Positions 16,401 through 23,002 of a stretch of DNA of 64,000 nt are shown here, piece after piece. Source of the DNA: Frigoribacterium sp. PvP032 (GTDB taxonomy: Bacteria > Actinomycetota > Actinomycetes > Actinomycetales > Microbacteriaceae); assembly GCF_017833035.1 (NCBI RefSeq), contig NZ_JAFIBM010000001.1, positions 992,001 through 1,056,000 of the forward strand. Direction: 5' to 3'. Each line of letters begins with the position of its first letter. Position 1 is the first letter of the stretch. Both the position numbers and the translations under genes were made by a program. The notes below the pieces were generated by a model. It saw nothing but the letters and a program-made list of their open reading frames with translations, had not been told where the DNA came from and did not search any database.

Positions 16401-18193
16401 GCGCGGTACGTCACCGGGGCGGCATCCCCGCGGAACGCCGGGTCGGGCGTGAAGGTGACCCCGCCGGTGGTGGCCGACGCGGTCCAGGTGCCCTCGCCGG
16501 GCACGGTCAGCGTGCGTCCGTCGTCCGAGATGACCGCGCCGGCCGGCTGGTCGGCCGCGGGGAAGGTCAGGGAGGTGCGGTCGATGCGGCCTCGGTCGTT
16601 GTCGAGCACGTCGATCTCGACGGCGGCGCCCTGGCTGGTCGTCGCGGCGTCCGCGACGGCGGTGCCGGCGAAGGCGACGGTGATCGCGGCCGAGCCGCGC
16701 TTGCCGCGGACGTCGTCGACGGTGTAGCCCACCTTGGTCGGGTCCCCGACGAGGCCGTCGGCGGGGGTGAAGGTCACGCGCCCCGTGGTCGCGTCGACCG
16801 TCCAGGTGCCCTCTCCGGGGACGACGAGGGGGCGGCCGTCGCTCGAGAGCTGTGCGCCGGTGACGCCGGGCGCGAGCAGGCGCACGGTCGTGGCGTCGAG
16901 GTCGCCGGAGTCGTTCGCGAGCACGTCGACGGTGACCGGGCGGCCCTCGGCGTTGCCGCGCGACGTGTCGTCCTGGGCGGTCGGGCCCGCGAGCGGGTTG
17001 GTGAACTCGCACTTCACGTTGCTGCCGTTGGCCGACGGCACGGTGAAGGCGGCGGTGCTGCCCTTGCCCTCCGACACGACGGCGCCGGTCCCGATGTCCG
17101 TGCACCGGTACTCCGTCGCGTAGTCCGCCGTCTTCGTCTTGTCGTTGGCGGGCGTCTGCGTCGCCGTGTACGACTGGCCCGGCAGCAGGATGACGGGGCC
17201 GGCGGTCGCCGACGTGTCCTTGTCGACCGTGCTCGCGGTGGCCGGCTTCGGGATGTCCCCGCCGCCGACGGCGACGGTGAACTGGTCGTCCGCGTCGTGG
17301 CGCCCCTCGGAGAGCGTCGTCGACGCCTGGCCGGTGGAGGGGTACTGGCGCGTGCCCATGTCGGTCAGCGTGACCGAGGGGGTGCGACGGTCGAGGATCG
17401 CCCCCGTGACGGGGTTGACCTTGAGGAAGCTGGCGCCGCTGCTCCCCGAGATGTAGAGGTAGCCGTCGTCGGCGAAGGCGAGCGACGTGAGCGCGGCGGG
17501 CGGGGTGATGACCGGGCCCACGGGGATCGCGGTGGCGGTGGTCGTCGTCCCGCTGAGGTCGGCCGCGTCGACGCGGTAGATCTGTGCGTTGCCGGCGCTG
17601 CTCGAGATGAAGTACATGTTGCCGAGGCGGTCGAAGGCGAGGTCGCCGTTGCCGCCGGGAGGCGTCAGCGCCGTCACCGTGATCGCCGTCGCGGCGATCT
17701 TGTTCCCGTCCGGGTCGTAGCTGGTGAACGAGAACTTGTCGCCCGAGCCCGTCACGAACCCGCCGAACCAGTACTTGTCCGTCCGGGGGTCGACGCCGCC
17801 CATCTGGTTGGCCACCGTGGCGCCGGTCGAGCGGGCGGTGGTCTCCCAGGCGGTGCCCGGCGCCGTCGCCGACGCCGTGTACTCGTACACGTTCGTCCCG
17901 TTGGTCATCAGCAGCTTGTCGCCGTCGTTCGTGAAGCCGAGCTGGTTGAGGCCGGTCGCGCCGGTCGGCTCGGTGAGGACCGTGGTCGCCGTGCCGGTCG
18001 TCCGGTCGATCGACACGACCGAGGAGGAGCCGGACACGGTCCCGTAGATCGCCGCGGTCGAGAACTTCTCGGCCGCAGAGGCCATCTGGGGCGCGAGCAG
18101 GGCGGAGCCGCCGGCGACGAGCGCGACGACGCAGCCGCCTGCCAGCAGTCTGAGGTGGGGGCGCGCTGATCGAGCGCGGTGCTTGGTGGGCAC
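13454..18193 (-). CDS. CshA-like fibrillar surface adhesin with LAFTG sorting signal
   Basis: 1579 residues from GTG 18193 with GAAAGG seven bases upstream. A signal peptide (about 1-40, ending QMASAAEKFS) is followed by a ~320-residue N-terminal domain of short repeated strands (propeller-like, unassigned) and a small Cys-containing beta domain ending VKCEFTNPL. Ten tandem repeats of about 100-115 residues come next. Each has the pattern P-x-A-x-D-D, a VDVLANDxG-type motif, DGRTLTVPGQGTW, VTFTP and VxYxVxDxxG. This is the CshA-type fibril repeat. The end is LAFTGTEL, a hydrophobic helix and RRRKPARRH, a cell-wall sorting signal of the LPXTG class with LAFTG. It should be covalently attached by a sortase and mediate adhesion. 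No sortase gene is in the window. Confidence 0.88.
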   Translation of the reverse strand: MPTKHRARSARPHLRLLAGGCVVALVAGGSALLAPQMASAAEKFSTAAIYGTVSGSSSVVSIDRTTGTATTVLTEPTGATGLNQLGFTNDGDKLLMTNGTNVYEYTASATAPGTAWETTARSTGATVANQMGGVDPRTDKYWFGGFVTGSGDKFSFTSYDPDGNKIAATAITVTALTPPGGNGDLAFDRLGNMYFISSSAGNAQIYRVDAADLSGTTTTATAIPVGPVITPPAALTSLAFADDGYLYISGSSGASFLKVNPVTGAILDRRTPSVTLTDMGTRQYPSTGQASTTLSEGRHDADDQFTVAVGGGDIPKPATASTVDKDTSATAGPVILLPGQSYTATQTPANDKTKTADYATEYRCTDIGTGAVVSEGKGSTAAFTVPSANGSNVKCEFTNPLAGPTAQDDTSRGNAEGRPVTVDVLANDSGDLDATTVRLLAPGVTGAQLSSDGRPLVVPGEGTWTVDATTGRVTFTPADGLVGDPTKVGYTVDDVRGKRGSAAITVAFAGTAVADAATTSQGAAVEIDVLDNDRGRIDRTSLTFPAADQPAGAVISDDGRTLTVPGEGTWTASATTGGVTFTPDPAFRGDAAPVTYRALDTDGTASSAPISVSVTAVAPRATDDIATTGQNAPVTVDVTANDAPGVTGGTPIDPTTVVFPAAGQPAGVTISSDGRTATVAGQGTYRADPATGVVTFTPAPAYAGPVEVVTYQVSDTSGLTDTATVEVTVNTVAPTAVPDRPTTTQGRPVVVDVLDNDEAGNSQTPIDPTTVSFTTPGQPADATVSEDGRTLTVPDQGVYEIDAKTGEVTFTPEPAFRGEATPISYWVADSDGAQSVTTITVTVTPVGPAPADDKDATSQNTPVLIDVTSNDAPGVEGGTPLDPTTVVFPTAGQPTGATVSDDGRTLTVPGQGTWTADPATGKVTYTPAQGATGTTSPVVYQVADTGGAQGTGSITVTVAPVTPTATDDTAETRQGTPVTVDVVGNDRGGNGRTPIEPTSVVFPSKGQPAGAVVSTDGRTLTVADQGTYTIDPATGAITFTPVAGLRGTASPVDYGVSDVDGSTTTATLTVTVSEVGPKAKDDTASTPQNTAVALDLPQNDAPGVAGGTAIDPSKVVFTSAGQPKDSVVSDGGRKLTVPSEGVWAVDRTSGVATFTPVDGFAGTTTPVTYRIADAGGATSTAVATVTVTPVAPRAADDQASTPQNTPVTIDLLANDAAGVRGGAALDPTSVVFTTTGQPAGAVLADGGKTLTLPGVGVLRIGAAKGSVVLTPAQAFVGTTAPVTYQVADARGLTATATVVVTVTSVVPTAAPDSAQTPAQTPVTIDPAGNDAPGNAGTPLAPTSVRLLDGTGSPVTVVTIAGTGTFTVDTTTGRITFAPEAAYTGTVTVPYVISDVDGGTARSTITVTVGTPPTALDDRRSTTPGTPVTVTVTGNDSSGSTALDPRSVQLVDPATGELVSSVTVPGTGTFEVGTDGTITFTPEATFSGTATVTYSVADEDGSRSTAELAVTVPAAPVPATPGIAVTPAAEGGGVVVTAPGGGSLAFTGTELAVPASIAVLLLVAGGSLLVVRRRKPARRH

Positions 18194-18429
18194 GGCGGAG
18201 CCTTTCGTCGGGTGGGGTGCGAGGCGACGGGGGGATCACCGAGCCGTCAGAGTCAAGCGCCCCCGATCCCCGAGATCGGTCGCCGGTCCTCATATGTGCC
18301 GTCAAGTGGGGTACCCCGACGCGGTCAGGACGAGTTCGTCACTCGTTCTGCGGACAGCGCAGGAGGCGCGGGTGCGCTCTGCGGACCACTCGCGTCGACA
18401 CAGGCGGCCGACCGGGTACGGTCGCGGAC

Positions 18430-19173
18430 ATGGTGGCGACGGAGCTGGGGCGGTGGGTCCTGCGCCCTCTGCTGCGCCTCCGGCTGGCCTGGTTCCGGCA
18501 CCTCGTCCGCGGCGGGATCTTCCCGCCCGCCCCGTCGGCAGCGGATCGGCAGGCGGCGGCCGACGCACGAGCGGACCCGTCGGCCGACCGGGTCGGCTGG
18601 CTCGGCAGCCCGGCCGCGGCCCGCTTCGGGGTGCTGCACGAGGACCTCAGCACCCTCGCTCGCGTCGCCGCACTGGTCGAGGCGCACCGTGCCCGGCCCC
18701 TGGTCTGGATCGAGGCCGGGTCCGGTCTGCTGACCGTCCGCGACGCGGCGGACGACGAGTCGACGGCGCTCGCCGACGTCGACGTGACGATCGTCGCCCT
18801 CGGATTCAGCGACGTCCTCCTGATGACCTCGACCGCGGCCTGGACACGTGATCTCGACCGCCTCCTCGACCGCGCACGCCGGCCCGGACGCGTGCTCAGC
18901 CCCGTGATCGTGGGCGGCGTCCCGCCGATGGACCGGTTCACCGAGACCGCGTGGATGGGCCGGGAGCTCATCCGTGCCCAGGCCGCGCGGCTGGACGCGG
19001 CGACCGCCAAGCTCGTGCGCCGCCGCGGCGACTGCGTCTTCGTGCGCTTCCCCGACCTCGACGCGGGAGCCGCGCAGGTGCGCGGCCGCCTCTGGTCGTG
19101 GGCGCGGGTGCACCAGCTCTGGGCCGCGGCCCTCGCGCCCGAGCTCGCGCGCCTCCTCGACGAGGACGCCTAG
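18430..19173 (+). CDS. Degenerate SGNH-hydrolase-like protein
   Basis: 247 residues from ATG 18430. An amphipathic N-terminal region with arginines (LGRWVLRPLLRLRLAWFRHL) may associate with the membrane. The rest shows an alpha/beta pattern that aligns by eye with the N-terminal domain of the protein at 53251-54459: block I-like VGWLGSPAAARFGV, and block III-like VTIVALGFSDVLLMTS where canonical SGNH proteins have GxND. The block I serine context (GDS) is absent, so hydrolase activity is doubtful. It may bind a ligand or be a structural remnant. Followed by a strong hairpin and a tandem repeat. Confidence 0.6.
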   Translation: MVATELGRWVLRPLLRLRLAWFRHLVRGGIFPPAPSAADRQAAADARADPSADRVGWLGSPAAARFGVLHEDLSTLARVAALVEAHRARPLVWIEAGSGLLTVRDAADDESTALADVDVTIVALGFSDVLLMTSTAAWTRDLDRLLDRARRPGRVLSPVIVGGVPPMDRFTETAWMGRELIRAQAARLDAATAKLVRRRGDCVFVRFPDLDAGAAQVRGRLWSWARVHQLWAAALAPELARLLDEDA

Positions 19174-19213
19174 CCCGCCCCCCGCTACCCCGATCCGCAC
19201 TCGCCGAGATCTC

Positions 19214-19247
19214 GTCGAGGGCGGGTCGCCGCGGACCCGCCCTCGAC
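19214..19247 (+). terminator. Strong hairpin downstream of the SGNH-like gene
   Basis: Perfect 14-bp arms GTCGAGGGCGGGTC (19214-19227) and its complement (19234-19247), 6-base loop, 40 bp after the stop. No U-tract. Confidence 0.65.
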
Positions 19248-19347
19248 CCGGATCACCCGCCCTCGACCCGGATCACCCGCCCTCGACCCGGATCACCCGC
19301 CCTCGACCCGGATCACCCGCCCTCGACCCGGATCACCCGCCCTCGAG
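19241..19347. repeat. 20-bp tandem repeat, five copies
   Basis: Five identical copies of CCTCGACCCGGATCACCCGC start at 19241, 19261, 19281, 19301 and 19321, with a partial sixth at 19341. The first copy shares its first 7 bases with the 3' arm of the preceding hairpin, which suggests that the array grew from that arm. Copy number is likely variable between strains. Confidence 0.95.
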
Positions 19348-19423
19348 CTGTTGACCGGGTGCGTGCACGGCTGCGGCTGCGGGTACGGGCGACCGGGCTG
19401 GGCCCGCACGGCAGGATGTCCCC

Positions 19424-19807
19424 ATGACGAACATCGCCGGCATCGACCTCGCCCACGAGCTGAGCCAGGTCGAGGCGCACTGGACCCCGCGGGTCGTGGG
19501 GCAGGTGAACGACCAGTACGTGAAGGTCGCGAAGCTGCTCGGCGAGCTCGTCTGGCACGCCCACGACGCCGAGGACGAGATGTTCCTCGTCGTCTCGGGC
19601 CGCCTCCGCATCCAGCTGCCGGACGACCAGGAGGTGGTGCTCGGCCCCGGACAGTTCCACGTCGTCCCGCGGGGGGTGCAGCACAACCCGATCGCCGACG
19701 AGGAGGTGGAAATCGTCCTGGTCGAGACGGTCACGACCGCGCACACCGGCGACGTCGTCGTCGAGGGGACGGTCCCGATCGAGCGCCAGCTCGGCGCCTC
19801 CCGCTGA
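19424..19807 (+). CDS. Cupin-domain protein
   Basis: 127 residues forming one cupin barrel. Motif 1 is VWHAHDAEDEMFLVVSGRL (His, His and Glu metal ligands) and motif 2 is GPGQFHVVPRGVQHNP (His). The small size and sequence resemble bacterial cupins of unknown reaction often described as mannose-6-phosphate isomerase-like. It probably binds a divalent metal. ATG 19424 follows the 20-bp tandem array; no operon partner in the same direction. Confidence 0.85.
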   Translation: MTNIAGIDLAHELSQVEAHWTPRVVGQVNDQYVKVAKLLGELVWHAHDAEDEMFLVVSGRLRIQLPDDQEVVLGPGQFHVVPRGVQHNPIADEEVEIVLVETVTTAHTGDVVVEGTVPIERQLGASR

Positions 19808-19841
19808 CCGCTGACCGCGGAGCGCAGGCCGGCGTACCGGC

Positions 19842-20513
19842 TTACGGCGCGGGGTCGGCGGGCGGCCGCAGCCCGACGGCGGGCAGCACCACGCCGTCGA
19901 TCAGCCCGAGCAGGAAAGCCCGGTCGACCGGCTGCTTCATGATGATGGTGCGGTAGGCCACCATCGACGGCGACAGGAGCGCGAGGTTGTCGACGTCGAC
20001 GTCGGCCGGGATCTCGCCCCGGTCGATGGCCCGCTGCAGCAGCCGTCGGTTGACCTCGACCCGGGGCCGGACGATCGCCGTGTTCACGGCCGCCGCGAGC
20101 TCCGGGTTGTCGGCGAGCAGCGAGACGATGCCGGCCATGACCCTGAGCTTCTTCTCGTTGTCCTGCATCGAGTGCGGCCTGATCATCGCGACGAGGTCGC
20201 CACGCAGCGTGCCCGTGTCGGGGAGCTCCGCCACGCTGCCGGGGCCTGGGGCCGCCTTCATGCAGGCGACCGCGTCGATGACGAGGTCGCTCTTCGACGC
20301 CCACCGGCGGTAGACCGTGGCCTTGCCGGCCTTCGCCCTCGTGGCCACCATCTCGATCGTCATGCCGTCGTAGCCGGTCTCGGCGAGCACGTCGATCGCG
20401 GCCTGGAGGATGTCGGCGTCGCGGGAGGGGTCGCGCCGGCGGCCCAGCTTGGGGGCGCCCGTCTCGGGCTCGGCGGACGTCTCGACCTCGACTGCCGTGT
20501 CGTCCTGCGTCAT
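19842..20513 (-). CDS. TetR-family repressor of the divergent MFS gene
   Basis: 223 residues from ATG 20513 with AAGGAGG nine bases upstream. The N-terminal helix-turn-helix (about 30-75) contains AAIDVLAETGYDGMTIEMVA, RAKAGKATVYRRW and ASKSDLV. The C-terminal domain matches the TetR_C_16-like group (VMAGIVSLLADNPELAAAVN, SPSMVAYRTIIMKQPVDRAF). It is divergent from an efflux-type MFS transporter with 95 bp between starts, and that gap carries two identical 12-bp sites, the typical arrangement of a drug-responsive repressor and its pump. Confidence 0.9.
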   Translation of the reverse strand: MTQDDTAVEVETSAEPETGAPKLGRRRDPSRDADILQAAIDVLAETGYDGMTIEMVATRAKAGKATVYRRWASKSDLVIDAVACMKAAPGPGSVAELPDTGTLRGDLVAMIRPHSMQDNEKKLRVMAGIVSLLADNPELAAAVNTAIVRPRVEVNRRLLQRAIDRGEIPADVDVDNLALLSPSMVAYRTIIMKQPVDRAFLLGLIDGVVLPAVGLRPPADPAP

Positions 20514-20555
20514 CGCTCCGCGCCTCCTTCGTCGGCTGACCCATCCTAGGCCGAC

Positions 20556-20600
20556 AGTTCCGAAACTAGGTAGTTCCGAAACTGGCGCGGACCGTATAGA
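20556..20600 (+). promoter_or_regulatory. TetR operators overlapping a leaderless promoter
   Basis: Two exact copies of AGTTCCGAAACT (20556-20567 and 20572-20583), each an imperfect dyad, are spaced 16 bp start to start. A good -10 hexamer TATAGA is at 20595-20600, so the second copy covers the -35 position. The MFS start codon is at 20609, so transcription would begin at or within a few bases of the ATG (leaderless or nearly so). Confidence 0.65.
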
Positions 20601-20608
20601 GTCCCCGC

Positions 20609-22129
20609 ATGACCCAGACCTCACCTGTCACGAGCGGCCCTCCCGCCGTGGCGTCGCACCGCTGGTGGACCCTCACCACGGTCGCCCTGGCCCAGCTGAT
20701 GGTGGTGCTCGACTCGACCGTCGTGAACATCGCCCTGCCCAGCGCGCAGGCCGACCTCGGCTTCTCGGACGGCGACCGGCAGTGGGTCGTCACCGCCTAC
20801 TCCCTCGCCTTCGGCAGCCTCCTCCTGCTCGGCGGCCGTCTCTCCGACCTCATGGGCCGCAAGCGCACCTTCGTGATCGGCCTGATCGGCTTCGCCGTCG
20901 CCTCGGCGCTCGGCGGCGCCGCGGGCAGCTTCGGCACGCTCGTCGCCGCCAGGGCCCTGCAGGGCGCGTTCGGCGCGCTGCTCGCCCCGACGGCGCTCGC
21001 CGTCCTCACGACCACCTTCACGATCCCGAAGGAGCGTGCGCGCGCCTTCGGCGTCTTCGGCGCGATCGCCGGGGCAGGAGGCGCGCTCGGCCTGCTGCTC
21101 GGAGGCGTCCTCACCGAGAACGCCGACTGGCGCTGGAACCTCTACATCAACGTCGTCATCGCGATCGTCGCCGTCGTGGGGGCCGTGCTGTTCCTGCACA
21201 CCGTGCCGCGTCAGGGCCCGCGTCCGAAGCTCGACGTGCCCGGGACGGTCCTCGTCTCGGCGGCGCTCTTCTCGCTCGTCTACGGCTTCTCGAACGCCGA
21301 GTCCGAGGGCTGGGGCTCGCCGCTCACCTGGGGTTTCCTCGCCGCCTCCGGCGTCCTGCTCGTCGCGTTCGTCCTGTGGCAGCGCCGCGCGGCGCACGCC
21401 CTGCTGCCGCTCAGCGTCGTCCTCGACCGCAACCGCGGCGCCGCCTACCTGTCGGTGACGATCGCGGGGGCCGGCATGTTCGGCATCTTCCTCTTCGTCA
21501 CGTACTACCTGCAGACGTCGCTCGCCTACACGCCGATCCAGACGGGCGTCTCGTTCCTGCCCATGATCGGCATGCTGATCCTGGCCGCGCAGCTGTCGAC
21601 GAACATATTCGTGCCGCGGTTCGGGCCGAAGGCCATGGTGCCGTTCGGCATGCTCCTCGGCGCGGCGGGGATGTTGTACCTGACCCGTCTCGGGCTCGAC
21701 AGCACCTACGCCCGCGACGTGCTGCCCGCGCTGATGGTGCTGGGCTTCGGCATGGGCTCGATCATGCCGGCGTCGATCCAGACGGCGACCCTCGGCGTCG
21801 ACCGAGGGCACGCAGGAGTCGCCTCCGCGATGGTCAACACGGGCCAGCAGGTAGGCGGCTCGATCGGCACCGCGCTGCTCAACACCCTCGCGGCCACGGC
21901 CACGACGGGCTACCTCGCGGCGCACCTGCCGACCGACGCCCGCACGGCGGCCGAGGCCGCCGTGCACGGCTACTCGACGGCGTACTCGTGGGGCGCGGGC
22001 TTCTTCCTGCTCGGCGCCGTGCTCGCCGTCACGTTGTTCCGCACCCAGGCCGACACGCGTGCCCGGGCCGAGGCGGCCGCGGGCGTGCGTGCGGGCTCGC
22101 CGGCCCCCGAGCCGGTCGTCGCGCACTAG
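20609..22129 (+). CDS. MFS transporter, DHA2 (EmrB/QacA) drug efflux family
   Basis: 506 residues with 14 predicted membrane helices. Signatures: LMVVLDSTVVNIALPSAQAD in helix 1, the RQWVVTAYSLAFGSLLLLGG helix 2 region, RLSDLMGRKRTF in loop 2-3 and the antiporter motif C region GAIAGAGGALGLLLGGVLTE. The family exports drugs or dyes in exchange for protons. There is no ribosome site before ATG 20609 and the promoter -10 is nine bases upstream, consistent with a leaderless message. Controlled most likely by the divergent TetR protein. Confidence 0.94.
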   Translation: MTQTSPVTSGPPAVASHRWWTLTTVALAQLMVVLDSTVVNIALPSAQADLGFSDGDRQWVVTAYSLAFGSLLLLGGRLSDLMGRKRTFVIGLIGFAVASALGGAAGSFGTLVAARALQGAFGALLAPTALAVLTTTFTIPKERARAFGVFGAIAGAGGALGLLLGGVLTENADWRWNLYINVVIAIVAVVGAVLFLHTVPRQGPRPKLDVPGTVLVSAALFSLVYGFSNAESEGWGSPLTWGFLAASGVLLVAFVLWQRRAAHALLPLSVVLDRNRGAAYLSVTIAGAGMFGIFLFVTYYLQTSLAYTPIQTGVSFLPMIGMLILAAQLSTNIFVPRFGPKAMVPFGMLLGAAGMLYLTRLGLDSTYARDVLPALMVLGFGMGSIMPASIQTATLGVDRGHAGVASAMVNTGQQVGGSIGTALLNTLAATATTGYLAAHLPTDARTAAEAAVHGYSTAYSWGAGFFLLGAVLAVTLFRTQADTRARAEAAAGVRAGSPAPEPVVAH

Positions 22130-22150
22130 CCCCGCCGGCCCCGACGCACG

Positions 22151-22193
22151 GAGCCCCCGCCGACCGCCGCGAGACGACGGTCGACGGGGGCTC
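22151..22193 (+). terminator. Hairpin terminator of the MFS gene
   Basis: 16-bp arms (GAGCCCCCGCCGACCG at 22151-22166; complement at 22178-22193) with one mismatch and an 11-base loop, 21 bp after the stop. Confidence 0.65.
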
Positions 22194-22232
22194 TCCCGTG
22201 TCCGGCGGACCGCACCGGATAGCCTTGGCCGC

Positions 22233-22826
22233 ATGGCACGTCGGGGTCCGTACGCGAAGGGCGTGGCCAAGCGTGAGGAGATCCTCCGGACGGCCCTCGA
22301 GGTCGTCGACCGGAACGGGATGCGGGGCACCTCGGTGCGCGAGCTCGCCGACGCCGTCGACCTGACCCAGGCGGGCCTGCTGCACCACTTCGGCAGCAAG
22401 GAGGCGTTGTTCCTCGCCATCCTCACGGTGCGTGACGACGAGGACGCCGAGCGCGCGACGGGGCTCGACGTCATCGACCAGTTCCTGCTGGTCATCCGGC
22501 GCAACGCGCGGACACCGGGCATGGTGCAGCTGTTCACGAGCCTGTCCGCGGCCGCTACCAGCGATCCGGCGCACCCGGCGCACGCCTGGTTCGCCGAGCG
22601 CTACGTCCGCTTCCGCACCCTGCTGACCGAGACCATGCGCGAGCGCCAGGCCCGCGGCGAGCTGCCCGACGACGTCGACGTCGAGAAGCTCGCCGCCGTG
22701 ATGATGGCGGTCAGCGACGGCATGCAGCTGCAGTGGATGCTCGACCCGTCGACCGACATGGCCGCCCACGTCCGGCTCGTCTGGGAGCTCGCCCTCGGGA
22801 GCGCACCGCGGATCACCGCGAGCTGA
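22233..22826 (+). CDS. TetR-family transcriptional regulator
   Basis: 197 residues from ATG 22233. The N-terminal helix-turn-helix (about 12-58) has REEILRTALEVVDRNGMRGT and VDLTQAGLLHHFGSKEALFL. The C-terminal domain has the pattern ARTPGMVQLFTSLSAAATSD followed by HAWFAERYVRFRTLLTETMR, typical of the BetI/AcrR-like TetR_C_6 group. Target not evident: the upstream MFS gene ends with a terminator and the downstream debranching enzyme gene is convergent. A weak GATAGCCT element 16 bases before the ATG hints at another near-leaderless transcript. Confidence 0.88.
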   Translation: MARRGPYAKGVAKREEILRTALEVVDRNGMRGTSVRELADAVDLTQAGLLHHFGSKEALFLAILTVRDDEDAERATGLDVIDQFLLVIRRNARTPGMVQLFTSLSAAATSDPAHPAHAWFAERYVRFRTLLTETMRERQARGELPDDVDVEKLAAVMMAVSDGMQLQWMLDPSTDMAAHVRLVWELALGSAPRITAS

Positions 22827-22845
22827 GCTGGCCGGCAGCTGGAGT

Positions 22846-22960
22846 CGGCGGGTCGCCGTAGCCCGCGGCGGGCCGTCGTGCGAAGTCGGCGGGTTCCCGT
22901 GGCCCGCGGTGGGTGGGCGCTGACCCGCCGCGGACGACGGGAACCCGCCGAACTCGCCGC
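22846..22960. repeat. GGCGGGTTCCCGT repeat family, copy 3
   Basis: Intergenic imperfect palindrome with GGCGGGTTCCCGTGGCCC on the left and ACGGGAACCCGCCG on the right, preceded by an extra GGCGGGTCGCCGT half. It lies between the convergent tetR and debranching enzyme genes. Confidence 0.7.
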
Positions 22961-23002
22961 ACAGAGCGGAACTGCACAGCGAAGGAGGCGGGGGTCGCGT
23001 GC

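Noticed and set aside
13196-18169. Very long open frames (up to 1657 codons) opposite the adhesin gene
   Set aside because: They are arginine/glycine-rich shadows produced by high GC and repeat structure; the minus-strand frame has a signal peptide, regular domains and a sorting signal.
19241-19347. Possible CRISPR array
   Set aside because: The repeats are contiguous 20-bp units without spacers, and no cas genes are nearby.
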